In this document: positions 53,087-60,753 of the stretch, piece by piece
Layout: each line of letters starts with the position of its first letter
Numbering within the stretch: the first letter of the stretch is position 1
Source: CAVTWH01 sp963738365
GTDB taxonomy: Bacteria > Actinomycetota > Actinomycetes > Mycobacteriales > Micromonosporaceae
Length of the DNA stretch: 64,000 bases
NCBI GenBank assembly: GCA_963738365.1
Contig: CAVTWH010000008.1
Coordinates: forward strand, 457,112 to 521,111
Reading direction: 5' to 3'
Program-made: the position numbers and the translations under genes
Notes under the pieces: model-generated
What the model saw: the letters and a program-made list of their open reading frames with translations, nothing else
What the model was told of the DNA's origin: nothing
The model's database searches: none

Positions 53087-53159
53087 GCCCCCTTAGCTCA
53101 GTCGGCAGAGCGTCTCCATGGTAAGGAGAAGGTCTACGGTTCGATTCCGTAAGGGGGCT
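53087..53159 (+). tRNA. tRNA-Thr (anticodon GGT)
   Basis: 73 nt. Acceptor GCCCCCT pairs with AGGGGGC; anticodon stem TCTCC/GGAGA with loop ATGGTAA (GGT). D-loop AGCTCAGTCGGCAGAGC intact. CCA is encoded at 53160-53162. Confidence 0.95.
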
Positions 53160-53188
53160 CCAAGGGTCCGGACTTCCAGACCCGGCGC

Positions 53189-53261
53189 GGCGGTGTAGCT
53201 CAGTTGGCAGAGCAAGCGGCTCATAATCGCTGTGTCGCCGGTTCAAGTCCGGCCACCGCTA
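53189..53261 (+). tRNA. tRNA-Met, elongator (anticodon CAT)
   Basis: 73 nt. Acceptor GGCGGTG pairs with CACCGCT (first pair G-U). Anticodon loop CTCATAA (CAT). The first pair and D-arm are elongator-type; initiator features (C1-A72 mismatch) are absent. CCA not encoded. Confidence 0.93.
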
Positions 53262-53313
53262 CCGGAGGGTGTCGTCACAGGCACTCGCTTTGCGCGTAGA
53301 CCCGGCCAGCGGC

Positions 53314-53319
53314 TAGGCT
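53314..53319 (+). promoter_or_regulatory. -10 box TAGGCT before rpmG
   Basis: TAGGCT with a weak upstream TTGCGC 18 nt away. A start near 53327 would give a 35-nt leader carrying the GAGGAAGG ribosome site. Confidence 0.4.
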
Positions 53320-53361
53320 GGTCAGCCGGAAACATCAGCTCTTCGAGGAAGGCACTCCGCC

Positions 53362-53529
53362 GTGGCCAAGGCGACCGACGTACGTCCGAAGATCACGATG
53401 GCGTGTACGGAGTGCAAGGAGCGCAACTACATCACGCGCAAGAACCGGCGCAACGACCCGGACCGCGTCGAGCTGAAGAAGTTCTGCCCGCGCGACGGCA
53501 AGCACACCCTGCACCGCGAGACGCGGTAG
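53362..53529 (+). CDS. rpmG: 50S ribosomal protein L33
   Basis: 55 residues. MAKATDVRPKITMACTECKERNYITRKNRRNDPDR is the conserved start. The zinc ribbon is partial: CTEC and one Cys in KFCPRDGKHTLHRETR, so the fourth Cys is replaced and a His may serve. GAGGAAGG precedes GTG 53362. Together with hadAB, secE and nusG it forms the conserved actinobacterial order. Confidence 0.95.
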   Translation: MAKATDVRPKITMACTECKERNYITRKNRRNDPDRVELKKFCPRDGKHTLHRETR

Positions 53530-53632
53530 CGGCATACCGACTGCCCGACGGCGGCCCGGGGAGACCTCGCGGCCGCCGTCGTCGTCTGACCAAGATCGCG
53601 TGGGGTACCGTCGCGGCGCCCGAACCGGCTGC

Positions 53633-53644
53633 TAGGTTCGCCGC
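53633..53644 (+). promoter_or_regulatory. -10 box TAGGTT before hadA
   Basis: TAGGTT (53633-53638) lies 6 nt before ATG 53645, so a leaderless mRNA is predicted. Confidence 0.45.
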
Positions 53645-54088
53645 ATGCCACTGCAGGAGTCCCGCGTCGGGCACGTCTACCCGCCGTCTGAGCCCTATCT
53701 GGTCACCCGCGAGAAGATCCGGGAGTTCGCCGCCGCCATCGGCGCCGACGACCCGGCGCACCACGATCCGGCCGCCGCCGTGGCGCTCGGCCACCGCGAC
53801 CTGGTGGCCCCGCCCACCTTCCCGATCGTGATCGCCGAGCAGGGCGTCCGGGCGCTGGTCGGCGACCCGGTGCTCGGCCTGGACTTCAGCCGGGTGGTCC
53901 ACGGCGACCAGCGGTTCCACTACATCCGCCCGGTCTACGCGGGCGACCGGCTGGTGGCCGTGGTGACCGTCGAGCAGATCACCAGCCGTGGCGGCCACGG
54001 GTTCCTCACCACCCGCACGGACGTCTCCGACGCCGACGGCGGCCCGGTGGTCAGTTCGTGGGCCAAGCTCGTGGTCCGGGGGGAGTAG
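53645..54088 (+). CDS. hadA: MaoC-like dehydratase subunit A (HadA type)
   Basis: 147 residues, hot-dog fold. SEPYLVTREKIREFAAAIGADDPAHHDPAAAVALGHRDLVAPPTFP is the FAS1-DH/MaoC N-terminal signature. Pairs with the next gene to form a 3-hydroxyacyl-ACP/CoA dehydratase, as HadAB does in mycobacteria. As an organism of this type is not expected to make mycolic acids, a general FAS-II role is more likely. Leaderless start predicted. Confidence 0.85.
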   Translation: MPLQESRVGHVYPPSEPYLVTREKIREFAAAIGADDPAHHDPAAAVALGHRDLVAPPTFPIVIAEQGVRALVGDPVLGLDFSRVVHGDQRFHYIRPVYAGDRLVAVVTVEQITSRGGHGFLTTRTDVSDADGGPVVSSWAKLVVRGE

Positions 54089-54090
54089 TC

Positions 54091-54492
54091 GTGGAGATCG
54101 GTACCCAGCTGCCGCCCCGGGTGTTCCGGGTGACCCGCGCCGACCTGGTCCGCTATGCCGGGGCGTCCGGCGACTTCAACCCGATCCACTGGAGTGAGCG
54201 GATCGCCACCGGCGTCGGCCTGCCGGGGGTGATCGCGCACGGCATGTACACCATGGCCCTGGTGGGGCGGGCGGTGACCGGCTGGGTGGGCGACCCGGCT
54301 GCGGTGGTCGACTACAGCGTCCGGTTCACCCGGCCGGTGCTGGTCCCGGACACCGACGAGGGCACCGAGGTGACCGTGTCGGCGGTGGTGAAGGCTGCCC
54401 CGCAGCCGGGTCACGTGCTGCTCGACCTGACCGCCGTGTGCGCCGGTGAGAAGGTGCTGGCGCAGGCCCGGGCGACGGTCCGGGCGGGCTGA
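54091..54492 (+). CDS. hadB: MaoC-like dehydratase subunit B (HadB type)
   Basis: 133 residues. YAGASGDFNPIHWSERIATGVGLPGVIAHGMYTMAL is the hydratase-2 motif with catalytic Asp and His. It starts (GTG 54091) 2 bp after the hadA stop. The catalytic residues are in this subunit, the binding partner is HadA. Confidence 0.88.
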   Translation: MEIGTQLPPRVFRVTRADLVRYAGASGDFNPIHWSERIATGVGLPGVIAHGMYTMALVGRAVTGWVGDPAAVVDYSVRFTRPVLVPDTDEGTEVTVSAVVKAAPQPGHVLLDLTAVCAGEKVLAQARATVRAG

Positions 54493-54523
54493 CCAGCCGG
54501 GCGGTCCGGGGGCGGGTACGTGG

Positions 54524-54553
54524 TTGGGAAATCGGCCGCGGTACCCGTACACT
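54524..54553 (+). promoter_or_regulatory. Promoter of tRNA-Trp (and secE-nusG)
   Basis: TTGGGA (54524-54529), 18-bp spacer, TACACT (54548-54553). Start near 54560, 64 nt before the tRNA. No terminator was seen between the tRNA and secE. Confidence 0.55.
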
Positions 54554-54623
54554 GGTCCGCCGTGGGGTCGTCTCCCCCGCTCCGGCGTGCCGTCGCGTCG
54601 GTTCCGGGGTGGGCAGACCACCT

Positions 54624-54696
54624 AGGGGTGTGGCGCAATTGGTAGCGCAGCGGTCTCCAAAACCGCAGGTTGCAGGTTCGAGTCCTGTCGCCCCTG
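54624..54696 (+). tRNA. tRNA-Trp (anticodon CCA)
   Basis: 73 nt. Acceptor AGGGGTG pairs with CGCCCCT; anticodon stem GCGGT/ACCGC, loop CTCCAAA (CCA). Position before secE is conserved in bacteria. CCA end not encoded (GCA follows). Confidence 0.95.
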
Positions 54697-54869
54697 CAAG
54701 GCTCCGGCCGATGTGTGGCGCGGCTGGCCGGTCGGTCACTTGCCGCGCCGGGCGGGGCACCGCGGTGCCGGAGCTGGTGCGTCCAGCACGACAGCGGTGT
54801 ACACCGGAGGGTGTACGCCCGGCACGAGCGCGGCGCACACCAACACCCCGCGACATGGAAGAGGGCGAA

Positions 54870-55355
54870 GTGGCGCAGAGCAGGCGGCGCAACCGGCACG
54901 TCGAGGAGAACCTCGAAGAGGTCGTCGACGGGTCCGCGGACACTGACGCCCTCGACACCGACGCAGACCTGGCCGACACCGATGCCGACCTGGCCGACGC
55001 CGACATCGAGGCGGACGACGAGGACCTGGCCGAGGATCTCGACGTGGACGAGGTCGAGGCGTCCGAGAGCCGGGCGGCCCGGAAGGCGCGCAAGGCCAAG
55101 GACAAGGACAACGACGGCTCCGACAAGGACGTCAAGGTCGACCTTGACGAGGCCGGCCCTGGAATTTTCGGCCGGTTCGGTCGGTTCATCCGTGAAGTAG
55201 TCGCCGAGCTGCGTAAGGTCATCTGGCCGACGCGCAAGGACCTGCTGGTCTACACGACCGTCGTGATCGTCTTCGTGGCCATCATGCTGACGGTGGTCGG
55301 GAGCCTGGACTGGGCGTTCGCCCGGGCCGTGCTCTGGGTCTTCAGCGGCGAGTAG
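54870..55355 (+). CDS. secE: Preprotein translocase subunit SecE
   Basis: 161 residues: an acidic disordered N-terminus (DTDADLADTDADLADADIEA-like) of about 90 residues, then FGRFGRFIREVVAELRKVIWPTRKDLLVYTTVVIVFVAIMLTVV, the SecE amphipathic helix and single transmembrane segment. The acidic N-terminal extension is longer than in E. coli but usual in high-GC Gram-positives. GTG 54870 is chosen because GAGGGCG lies 6 nt before it; ATG 54855 is possible. nusG follows. Confidence 0.92.
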   Translation: MAQSRRRNRHVEENLEEVVDGSADTDALDTDADLADTDADLADADIEADDEDLAEDLDVDEVEASESRAARKARKAKDKDNDGSDKDVKVDLDEAGPGIFGRFGRFIREVVAELRKVIWPTRKDLLVYTTVVIVFVAIMLTVVGSLDWAFARAVLWVFSGE

Positions 55356-55478
55356 GCGTGTCCGGCGCCCGGTCGGCGCGTCGGGCGCAGAATTGGCGTG
55401 TTCCGCGGCGACCAGGCAGGGTCAGCGGAGAATAGGCGGGCAGGCCGCGCCGCGGCGCCCGCACCGAGGAAGAGAGCA

Positions 55479-56186
55479 GTGAGCGTGCCCGAGTACGACG
55501 AGTCCATCACCAGCGACGAGCTGACCGACGCCGTTCCGGCGCAGGCCGGCGAGTCCGCCGCGCCCGCCGTGGCAGTCGCCACCGTCGAGGAGGACGAGAT
55601 CGACCCGGTGGCCGCGCTGCGCCAGTCGCTGCGCTTCGCCCCCGGTGACTGGTACGTGGTGCACTCCTACGCCGGCTACGAAAACAAGGTCAAGACCAAC
55701 CTGGAGACCCGGATCACCAGCCTCGACATGGAGGACTTCATCTACGCGGTGGAGGTGCCCACCCGGGAAGAGGTCGAGGTCAAGAACGGCAAGAAGCTCC
55801 AGGTCCAGAACAAGGTCTTCCCCGGGTACATCCTGGTCCGGATGGACCTCACCCCGGAGTCGTACTCCTGCGTGCGCAACACCCCGGGGGTCACCGGCTT
55901 CGTGGGAGCCACCGACCGGGTGGACCGGCCCGCGCCGCTCTCCCTGGACGAGGTCGTCAAGTGGCTGGCCCCGGCGGCGCCCACCGACAAGAAGGTGAAG
56001 CAGGAGATCAAGGTGCTCGACTTCGAGGTCGGTGACTCGGTGACTGTCACCGACGGCGCCTTCGCCTCGCTGCCGGCCACCATCTCGGAGATCAACCCCG
56101 ACCAGCAGAAGCTCAAGGTGCTGGTGTCGATCTTCGGTCGGGAGACCCCGGTCGAGCTGAACTTCAACCAGGTCGCGAAGCTCTGA
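55479..56186 (+). CDS. nusG: Transcription antitermination factor NusG
   Basis: 235 residues. The acidic N-terminal extension of about 50 residues precedes the NGN domain (GDWYVVHSYAGYENKVKTNLETRI; VFPGYILVRMDL; TPGVTGFVG). The KOW domain is DFEVGDSVTVTDGAFASLPATISEI. It links RNA polymerase with Rho and the ribosome. GTG 55479 has AGGA 8 nt before. Confidence 0.94.
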   Translation: MSVPEYDESITSDELTDAVPAQAGESAAPAVAVATVEEDEIDPVAALRQSLRFAPGDWYVVHSYAGYENKVKTNLETRITSLDMEDFIYAVEVPTREEVEVKNGKKLQVQNKVFPGYILVRMDLTPESYSCVRNTPGVTGFVGATDRVDRPAPLSLDEVVKWLAPAAPTDKKVKQEIKVLDFEVGDSVTVTDGAFASLPATISEINPDQQKLKVLVSIFGRETPVELNFNQVAKL

Positions 56187-56198
56187 CGACCTGCCCTG

Positions 56199-56222
56199 CT
56201 ACCGGACCCGGCGGTCCGGTAG
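56199..56222 (+). terminator. Hairpin after nusG
   Basis: CTACCGGACC pairs perfectly with GGTCCGGTAG over a 4-nt loop. CCTTGT follows, so it could be a partial terminator or processing site before rplK. Confidence 0.55.
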
Positions 56223-56309
56223 CCTTGTACGTCGGCCTCTGCCCGCGGTGAACCGTGCGCCCGGGCAGGCCGCTGGAGAACCCATCCGCCCAGGAAGAAG
56301 AAGACAGCC

Positions 56310-56741
56310 ATGCCTCCGAAGAAGAAGCTCGTCAAGACCTTCACGCTTCAGTTGCCGGCTGGCCAGGCGACCCCGGCTCCGCCGGTCGGTCCGGCCCTCG
56401 GCCAGCACGGCGTCAACATCATGGAGTTCGTGAAGTCGTACAACGCCGCGACCGAATCGCAGCGCGGTGATGTCGTACCGGCGCAGATCAGCGTCTACGA
56501 GGACCGCACCTTCACCTTCGTGCTGAAGACCCCGCCCGCCGCCCGGCTGCTGATCAAGGCTGCCGGCGTGCCGAAGGGCTCCGGCGTCCCGCAGAAGGAC
56601 AAGGTCGGCGCGATCAGCAAGGCCCAGCTGCGGGAGATCGCCGAGAAGAAGATGGTCGACCTCAACGCCAACGACGTCGAGCAGGCCGAGAAGATCATCG
56701 CTGGTACCGCCCGGTCGATGGGCATCACCATCAAGGACTGA
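56310..56741 (+). CDS. rplK: 50S ribosomal protein L11
   Basis: 143 residues. KTFTLQLPAGQATPAPPVGPALGQHGVNIMEFVKSYN is the N-terminal domain that binds thiostrepton-class compounds; the C-terminal RNA-binding domain includes AEKKMVDLNANDVEQAEKIIAGTARSMGI. It forms the L11 stalk base, the site of EF-G and RelA action. Confidence 0.97.
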   Translation: MPPKKKLVKTFTLQLPAGQATPAPPVGPALGQHGVNIMEFVKSYNAATESQRGDVVPAQISVYEDRTFTFVLKTPPAARLLIKAAGVPKGSGVPQKDKVGAISKAQLREIAEKKMVDLNANDVEQAEKIIAGTARSMGITIKD

Positions 56742-56804
56742 CCCGACGCGGTCAGCCGTGGGAGGGCGCCAAGGCGTCCGACAGACACCACTGGAGATTG
56801 AGCA

Positions 56805-57518
56805 ATGTCGCAGAGCAAGAACCACCGCAAGGCCGCTGAGCAGGTCGACCGGAACAAGCTGTATACGCCCGTCGAGGCGATCAAGCTGGCCAAGGGGACC
56901 ACCACGGTCAAGTTCGACCCCACTGTCGAGGTCGCCATGCGCCTCGGCGTGGACCCCCGCAAGGCGGACCAGATGGTCCGCGGCGTGGTCAACCTGCCGC
57001 ACGGTACCGGCAAGACCGCCCGCGTGATCGTCTTCGCCGCCGGTGCGAAGGCTGCCGAGGCCGAGGCCGCCGGCGCCGACGCCGTCGGCAGTGACGACCT
57101 GGTCGCCCGCATCCAGGAGGGCTGGCTGGACTTCGACGCGGCGATCGCCACGCCGGACCAGATGGCCAAGATCGGCCGGATCGCGCGGATCCTGGGCCCG
57201 CGCGGCCTGATGCCGAACCCGAAGACCGGAACGGTCACCATGGACGTGGCCAAGGCGGTCGCGGACATCAAGGGCGGAAAGATCACCTTCCGGGTGGACA
57301 AGCACTCCAACCTGCACCTCATCATCGGCAAGGCCTCCTTCACCGAGACCCAGCTGATCGAAAATTACGGCGCGGTGCTGGACGAGGTGCTGCGCTCCAA
57401 GCCGTCCGCGGCCAAGGGCAAGTACCTCCGCAAGGTCTTCGTCACCACGACGATGGGCCCCGGTATCCCGGTCGATCCCAGCGTCACCCGCAACCTCACC
57501 GAGTCGGCCGACGTCTAG
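56805..57518 (+). CDS. rplA: 50S ribosomal protein L1
   Basis: 237 residues. LYTPVEAIKLAKGTTTVKFDPTVEVAMRLGVDPRKADQMVRGVVNLPHGTGK is the L1 start; LGPRGLMPNPKTGTVT is the signature. L1 is the ribosomal L1-stalk protein and the usual translational repressor of the L11-L1 operon, by binding the leader mRNA. Confidence 0.97.
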   Translation: MSQSKNHRKAAEQVDRNKLYTPVEAIKLAKGTTTVKFDPTVEVAMRLGVDPRKADQMVRGVVNLPHGTGKTARVIVFAAGAKAAEAEAAGADAVGSDDLVARIQEGWLDFDAAIATPDQMAKIGRIARILGPRGLMPNPKTGTVTMDVAKAVADIKGGKITFRVDKHSNLHLIIGKASFTETQLIENYGAVLDEVLRSKPSAAKGKYLRKVFVTTTMGPGIPVDPSVTRNLTESADV

Positions 57519-57540
57519 GCGCACCCCTCGGTGAACCAGG

Positions 57541-57567
57541 AGCCCCGCGGCGACCGCGGGGCTTCTT
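57541..57567 (+). terminator. Rho-independent terminator of rplKA
   Basis: AGCCCCGCGG pairs with CCGCGGGGCT over a CGA loop, followed by TCTTGCTTT. Perfect 10-bp stem with a T-rich tail. Confidence 0.88.
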
Positions 57568-57607
57568 GCTTTCCCGGGTACCTGTTGACGCCGCGCTGTG
57601 GCAGGGT

Positions 57608-58333
57608 ATGCGCGTGCGACTCGACGATGTGTGGTTTCGCTACAGCCGCGGCGGCCCGTGGGTGCTCCAGGGCGTGTCCGCGGCCCTGCCGCCCGGCCAG
57701 GTGGTCGTGGTGGGTGGCCGCAACGGCGCCGGCAAGTCGACCCTGCTGCAACTGGTGGCCGGGGTACTGGCGCCGTCCCGTGGGTCGGTGCAGGAGCGCC
57801 CGACCCGGGTCGGCTGGGTACCGGAGCGTTTCCCGGCGCAGCAGCCGTTCACCGTGGACCGCTACCTGATGGCCATGGGTGCGCTGGCCGGGCTCGATCC
57901 GGACGAGCGGGTCGACGCGGTCGACACGTGGGCCGAACGGCTGGGCATCTCGTCGTTCCTGGGGACCCGGCTGGGTTCGCTGTCCAAGGGCACAGCGCAG
58001 AAGGTCGGCCTGGCGCAGGCCATGCTGACCCCGCCCGACCTGCTCATCCTGGACGAGCCCTGGGAAGGCCTGGACGCCGCCACCCGGGAACTGATCCCGG
58101 AGATCGTCACCGAGGTGCAGGAGGCCGGCGGCTCGGTGCTGGTCAGCGACCACCTCGGCGAGACCGCCCGGCTGCCCGGCGCCGCCTCCTGGACGGTCAC
58201 CGAGGCCAATGTCGTCACCACCGCCGCCGAGCAGCACTGGGTCATCGAGGTCGCGGTTCCCGCCCCGCACGGGCCGGAGGCTGTCGAGGAGCTCAAGACC
58301 GCCGGCTACGAGATTGTGCGGGTACGCCGATGA
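57608..58333 (+). CDS. ABC transporter ATP-binding protein
   Basis: 241 residues. Walker A GGRNGAGKSTLLQLVAG, Q-loop region VGWVPERFPAQQPFTV, signature LGSLSKGTAQKVGLAQAM (SKGTAQK in place of LSGGQ) and Walker B DLLILDEPWEGLD. The C-terminal part is a short helper domain. Its stop overlaps the permease ATG. ATG 57608 was chosen by the usual start of the fold; GTG 57614 (AGGG 7 nt before it) is also likely. A weak TTGACG-N16-TATGCG promoter precedes it. It sits between the ribosomal operons rplKA and rplJL. Confidence 0.88.
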   Translation: MRVRLDDVWFRYSRGGPWVLQGVSAALPPGQVVVVGGRNGAGKSTLLQLVAGVLAPSRGSVQERPTRVGWVPERFPAQQPFTVDRYLMAMGALAGLDPDERVDAVDTWAERLGISSFLGTRLGSLSKGTAQKVGLAQAMLTPPDLLILDEPWEGLDAATRELIPEIVTEVQEAGGSVLVSDHLGETARLPGAASWTVTEANVVTTAAEQHWVIEVAVPAPHGPEAVEELKTAGYEIVRVRR

Positions 58334-59307
58334 GCGCCGTTTCCCTGTCCGGGACCCCGGACCTGCCGGACGAGGCCGCACCGACCCCGGGCGCGGCCCC
58401 GACCCGTGAGCCCGCCGGCGCTGACCCCGCCCGGTTGCTCCCCGAGCAGGCCGCCGGCGCCGCGCCGGCCCGGCTCCTGCCCGACAGGGCCGCCAGCACT
58501 GCCCCGGCCCGGATCCTGCCCGAGGGGACCGAGGGCGCCGCGGCCGGGCCGCTGCCGGAGGAGCCGGACGGGACGCACCCTTCCGCCCGGGGCCTGCGGC
58601 GCAGCCGGCGGGGCCCGATGACGGCGGTGATCCTCATGCGGATGGGGGCGCTGCAGCGCACCGGCCGGGCGCTCGCTCCGGTGATCGGCGCGCTGGTGGT
58701 GCTCGCCGTGCTCTACGGCGGCGGCCAGGCCCGCCCGGCCGAGGCGTACGGCGTCTCGGCGGTGCTGCTCTTCCCGGTCTTCGCCTGGCAGACCAAGATC
58801 CTGCTGGACGTCGAGCCGGACGTGCAGCGCCGGCTGGCTCTGGTGGCGCTGCGCTCCCGCCGCCGGGAGGTGTTGGCCGGGCTGATCGCCGCCGCGCTGA
58901 GTACCGTGCCGGTGATCGTGGCAGCACTGGTCATGCCGTGGCTGTTCGGTGCCTTGACGCTGGATCACGGCGGCCCCGGTTTCGTCCCGTCGCTGCTGCT
59001 CGGCGCCTGGGTACACGCGCTGGTGGTACTACCGGCGGTGGCGCTGGGTGCCTGGTGCAGCCGGGTGGTCGCGGGCAACGCCGGGCGCGCCGTGACGCTG
59101 CTGGCCGCCGGTGTGGTGGTGCTCCTGCTGCTGGGTCTGAAGAGCTCGCCGGTGCCGTGGCTGGCGCCGCCGCTGCTGGCCAGCGCACGGACGCTCACCG
59201 CCGATCATCTGGACTACCCGAGGCTCGGGCCGCTGACCGGCTGGGCGGTGCTGTGGAGCGCCGTGGTGCTGGCCGGGTACGGCTGGATGCGGCGTACCCG
59301 GGCCTGA
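58330..59307 (+). CDS. ABC transporter permease with repeat-rich N-terminus
   Basis: 325 residues. About 100 N-terminal residues are disordered and hold three 13-residue repeats (AAGAAPARLLPDR-like). Then come six transmembrane helices (for example TGRALAPVIGALVVLAVLYGGG; EVLAGLIAAALSTVPVIVAALVMPW; AVTLLAAGVVVLLLLGL). Likely an ABC-2-type efflux permease with the previous ATPase; substrate unknown. ATGA overlap with the ATPase gene supports one transporter. Confidence 0.78.
   Translation: MSAVSLSGTPDLPDEAAPTPGAAPTREPAGADPARLLPEQAAGAAPARLLPDRAASTAPARILPEGTEGAAAGPLPEEPDGTHPSARGLRRSRRGPMTAVILMRMGALQRTGRALAPVIGALVVLAVLYGGGQARPAEAYGVSAVLLFPVFAWQTKILLDVEPDVQRRLALVALRSRRREVLAGLIAAALSTVPVIVAALVMPWLFGALTLDHGGPGFVPSLLLGAWVHALVVLPAVALGAWCSRVVAGNAGRAVTLLAAGVVVLLLLGLKSSPVPWLAPPLLASARTLTADHLDYPRLGPLTGWAVLWSAVVLAGYGWMRRTRA
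58411..58527. repeat. 39-bp tandem repeat, 3 copies
   Basis: Copies 58411-58449, 58450-58488 and 58489-58527, followed by a degenerate fourth. In frame, coding for the disordered N-terminal linker of the permease. Confidence 0.88.
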
Positions 59308-59308
59308 T

Positions 59309-59337
59309 TTGGTGGCCCGGAGCTGTTCGGGTACCGT
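59309..59337 (+). promoter_or_regulatory. Promoter of rplJ-rplL
   Basis: TTGGTG (59309-59314), 17-bp spacer, TACCGT (59332-59337). Start near 59344, leaving a 220-nt leader. Confidence 0.55.
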
Positions 59338-59343
59338 GGCGTT

Positions 59344-59560
59344 CCGTAGTTCTTGTGGCTGTGTCCGCACAGCCATTCCGAAGACCGCTGGTCACCGGGG
59401 TCCCCCCGGTCGAAGGTCCCGCAGCCGCGGGCGACCCGCGCAGGAGCGAGAACGGTGCTTGTCGGCGATCATCGCCGTGTCCTGCCCCGTGCGCCCTGCG
59501 CCGGGGCTCGTCTCGTTTGTGGGGCCGGGCAGCACGACCAGCCCGAAGCAACGAGAGGAG
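59344..59560 (+). ncRNA. L10-type ribosomal protein leader (putative)
   Basis: The 220-nt leader has stem-loops (GGCTGTGTCCGCACAGCC) and the conserved-looking CCGAAGACCGCTGGTCACC. It precedes rplJ-rplL, where L10 or the L10-L7/L12 complex represses translation by binding the leader. Identity as the Rfam L10 leader is inferred from position and this core, not from a model search. Confidence 0.5.
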
Positions 59561-59564
59561 GGAC

Positions 59565-60143
59565 ATGGCGGACAAGGTTCGGGCCGACAAGGCCGAGGAC
59601 GTCGCCGCGCTGACGGAGCACTTCCGCAGCGCCTCGGCGACCGTGCTCACCGAGTACCGGGGCCTGACGGTCGCGCAGATCACCACCCTGCGGCGCTCGC
59701 TCGGCCGGCAGACCACCTACGCGGTGGCCAAGAACACGCTCGCGAAGCGGGCCGCTGTCGAAGCCGGCATCTCCGGTCTCGACGCGCTGTTCACCGGTCC
59801 TACCGCGGTTGCCTTCGTGTCCGGCGACCCGGTCGAGGCGGCGAAGGGTCTGCGCGAGTTCGCGAAGACCAACCCCGCGCTGATCATCAAGGGCGGCGTG
59901 TTCGAGGGCAAGCCGGTCTCGGCGGCCGAGGTCGCCAAGATCGCTGACCTGGAGTCCCGCGAGGTGCTGCTGGCCAAGCTGGCCGGCGGCATGAAGGCCA
60001 ACCTGTCCAAGGCGGCGGCGCTGTTCCAGGCCCCGCTGGCGCAGGCGGTGCGTACCGTCGCGGCCCTGCAGGACAAGCGTCAGAACGAGGGCGGGGCGAC
60101 CCCCGCCGCAGCCGAGCCAGCCGAGGCGTCGGCCGAGGGCTGA
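59565..60143 (+). CDS. rplJ: 50S ribosomal protein L10
   Basis: 192 residues. ADKVRADKAEDVAALTEHFRSASATVLTEYRGLTVAQITTLRRSL is the RNA-binding domain; the C-terminal helix binds L7/L12 dimers. GAGAGGAGGG precedes ATG 59565. The Ala/Glu-rich tail (AAAEPAEASAEG) is typical for high-GC species. First gene of the rplJ-rplL unit. Confidence 0.97.
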   Translation: MADKVRADKAEDVAALTEHFRSASATVLTEYRGLTVAQITTLRRSLGRQTTYAVAKNTLAKRAAVEAGISGLDALFTGPTAVAFVSGDPVEAAKGLREFAKTNPALIIKGGVFEGKPVSAAEVAKIADLESREVLLAKLAGGMKANLSKAAALFQAPLAQAVRTVAALQDKRQNEGGATPAAAEPAEASAEG

Positions 60144-60195
60144 GCCACCGCGCTCACGCCCCCGATCCATCATCACCAGAAAGGACGCCGACACC

Positions 60196-60579
60196 ATGGC
60201 GAAGCTGAGCACCGAGGAGCTCCTTGACGCGTTCAAGGAGATGACCCTGATCGAGCTCTCCGAGTTCGTGAAGCAGTTCGAGGACACCTTCGACGTCAAG
60301 GCCGCTGCTCCGGTCGCGGTCGCCGCCGGTCCGGCCGGTCCGGCCGCCGCCGAGCCGGTCGAGGAGCAGGACGAGTTCGACGTCGTCCTGGAGGGCGACG
60401 GCGGCAAGAAGATCCAGGTCATCAAGGTCGTGCGTGAGCTGACCGGCCTGGGCCTGAAGGAGGCCAAGGACGCCGTCGAGGCGGCCCCCAAGGCCATCCT
60501 GGAGAAGGTCAACAAGGAGACCGCCGAGAAGGCCAAGGCCAAGCTCGAGGCCGAGGGCGCCAAGGTCACCCTCAAGTAG
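60196..60579 (+). CDS. rplL: 50S ribosomal protein L7/L12
   Basis: 127 residues. N-terminal dimerisation domain KLSTEELLDAFKEMTLIELSEFVKQFEDTF, an Ala/Pro hinge, and the C-terminal domain EFDVVLEGDGGKKIQVIKVVRELTGLGLKEAKDAVEAAPKAI that recruits translation factors. AGAAAGGA precedes the ATG. Confidence 0.98.
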   Translation: MAKLSTEELLDAFKEMTLIELSEFVKQFEDTFDVKAAAPVAVAAGPAGPAAAEPVEEQDEFDVVLEGDGGKKIQVIKVVRELTGLGLKEAKDAVEAAPKAILEKVNKETAEKAKAKLEAEGAKVTLK

Positions 60580-60600
60580 CAGCGCATCCCGCGTTCCTCA

Positions 60601-60636
60601 CGACGGCCGGTCCCGGATTTGCGGGGCCGGCCGTCG
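60601..60636 (+). terminator. Terminator after rplL
   Basis: CGACGGCCGGTCCCG pairs with CGGGGCCGGCCGTCG (one mismatch) across an ATTTG-type loop, 21 bp after the rplL stop. Confidence 0.8.
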
Positions 60637-60676
60637 TCGCGTCGGGCGGCCTCGGCGGCGCGCGCCGGGGCCCGGT

Positions 60677-60753
60677 CAGGCGACCCACTGGCCACCTGTC
60701 GCCTTCAGGCGACCCACTGGCCACCTGTCGCCTTCAGGCGACCCACTGGCCCC
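60677..60753. repeat. 29-bp tandem repeat, 2.6 copies, over a gene end
   Basis: Copies 60677-60705 and 60706-60734 plus a partial copy. Each copy carries the last codons and stop of the mannosyltransferase gene, which therefore stops in the copy nearest the gene. Confidence 0.9.

Noticed and set aside
53189..53261. Initiator tRNA
   Set aside because: The first acceptor pair is formed (G-U) and the D-arm is of elongator type, so it is elongator tRNA-Met.
57566..57607. TTG 57566 as the start of the ABC ATPase
   Set aside because: It lies in the terminator tail of rplKA; the family's fold begins at 57608 or 57614.
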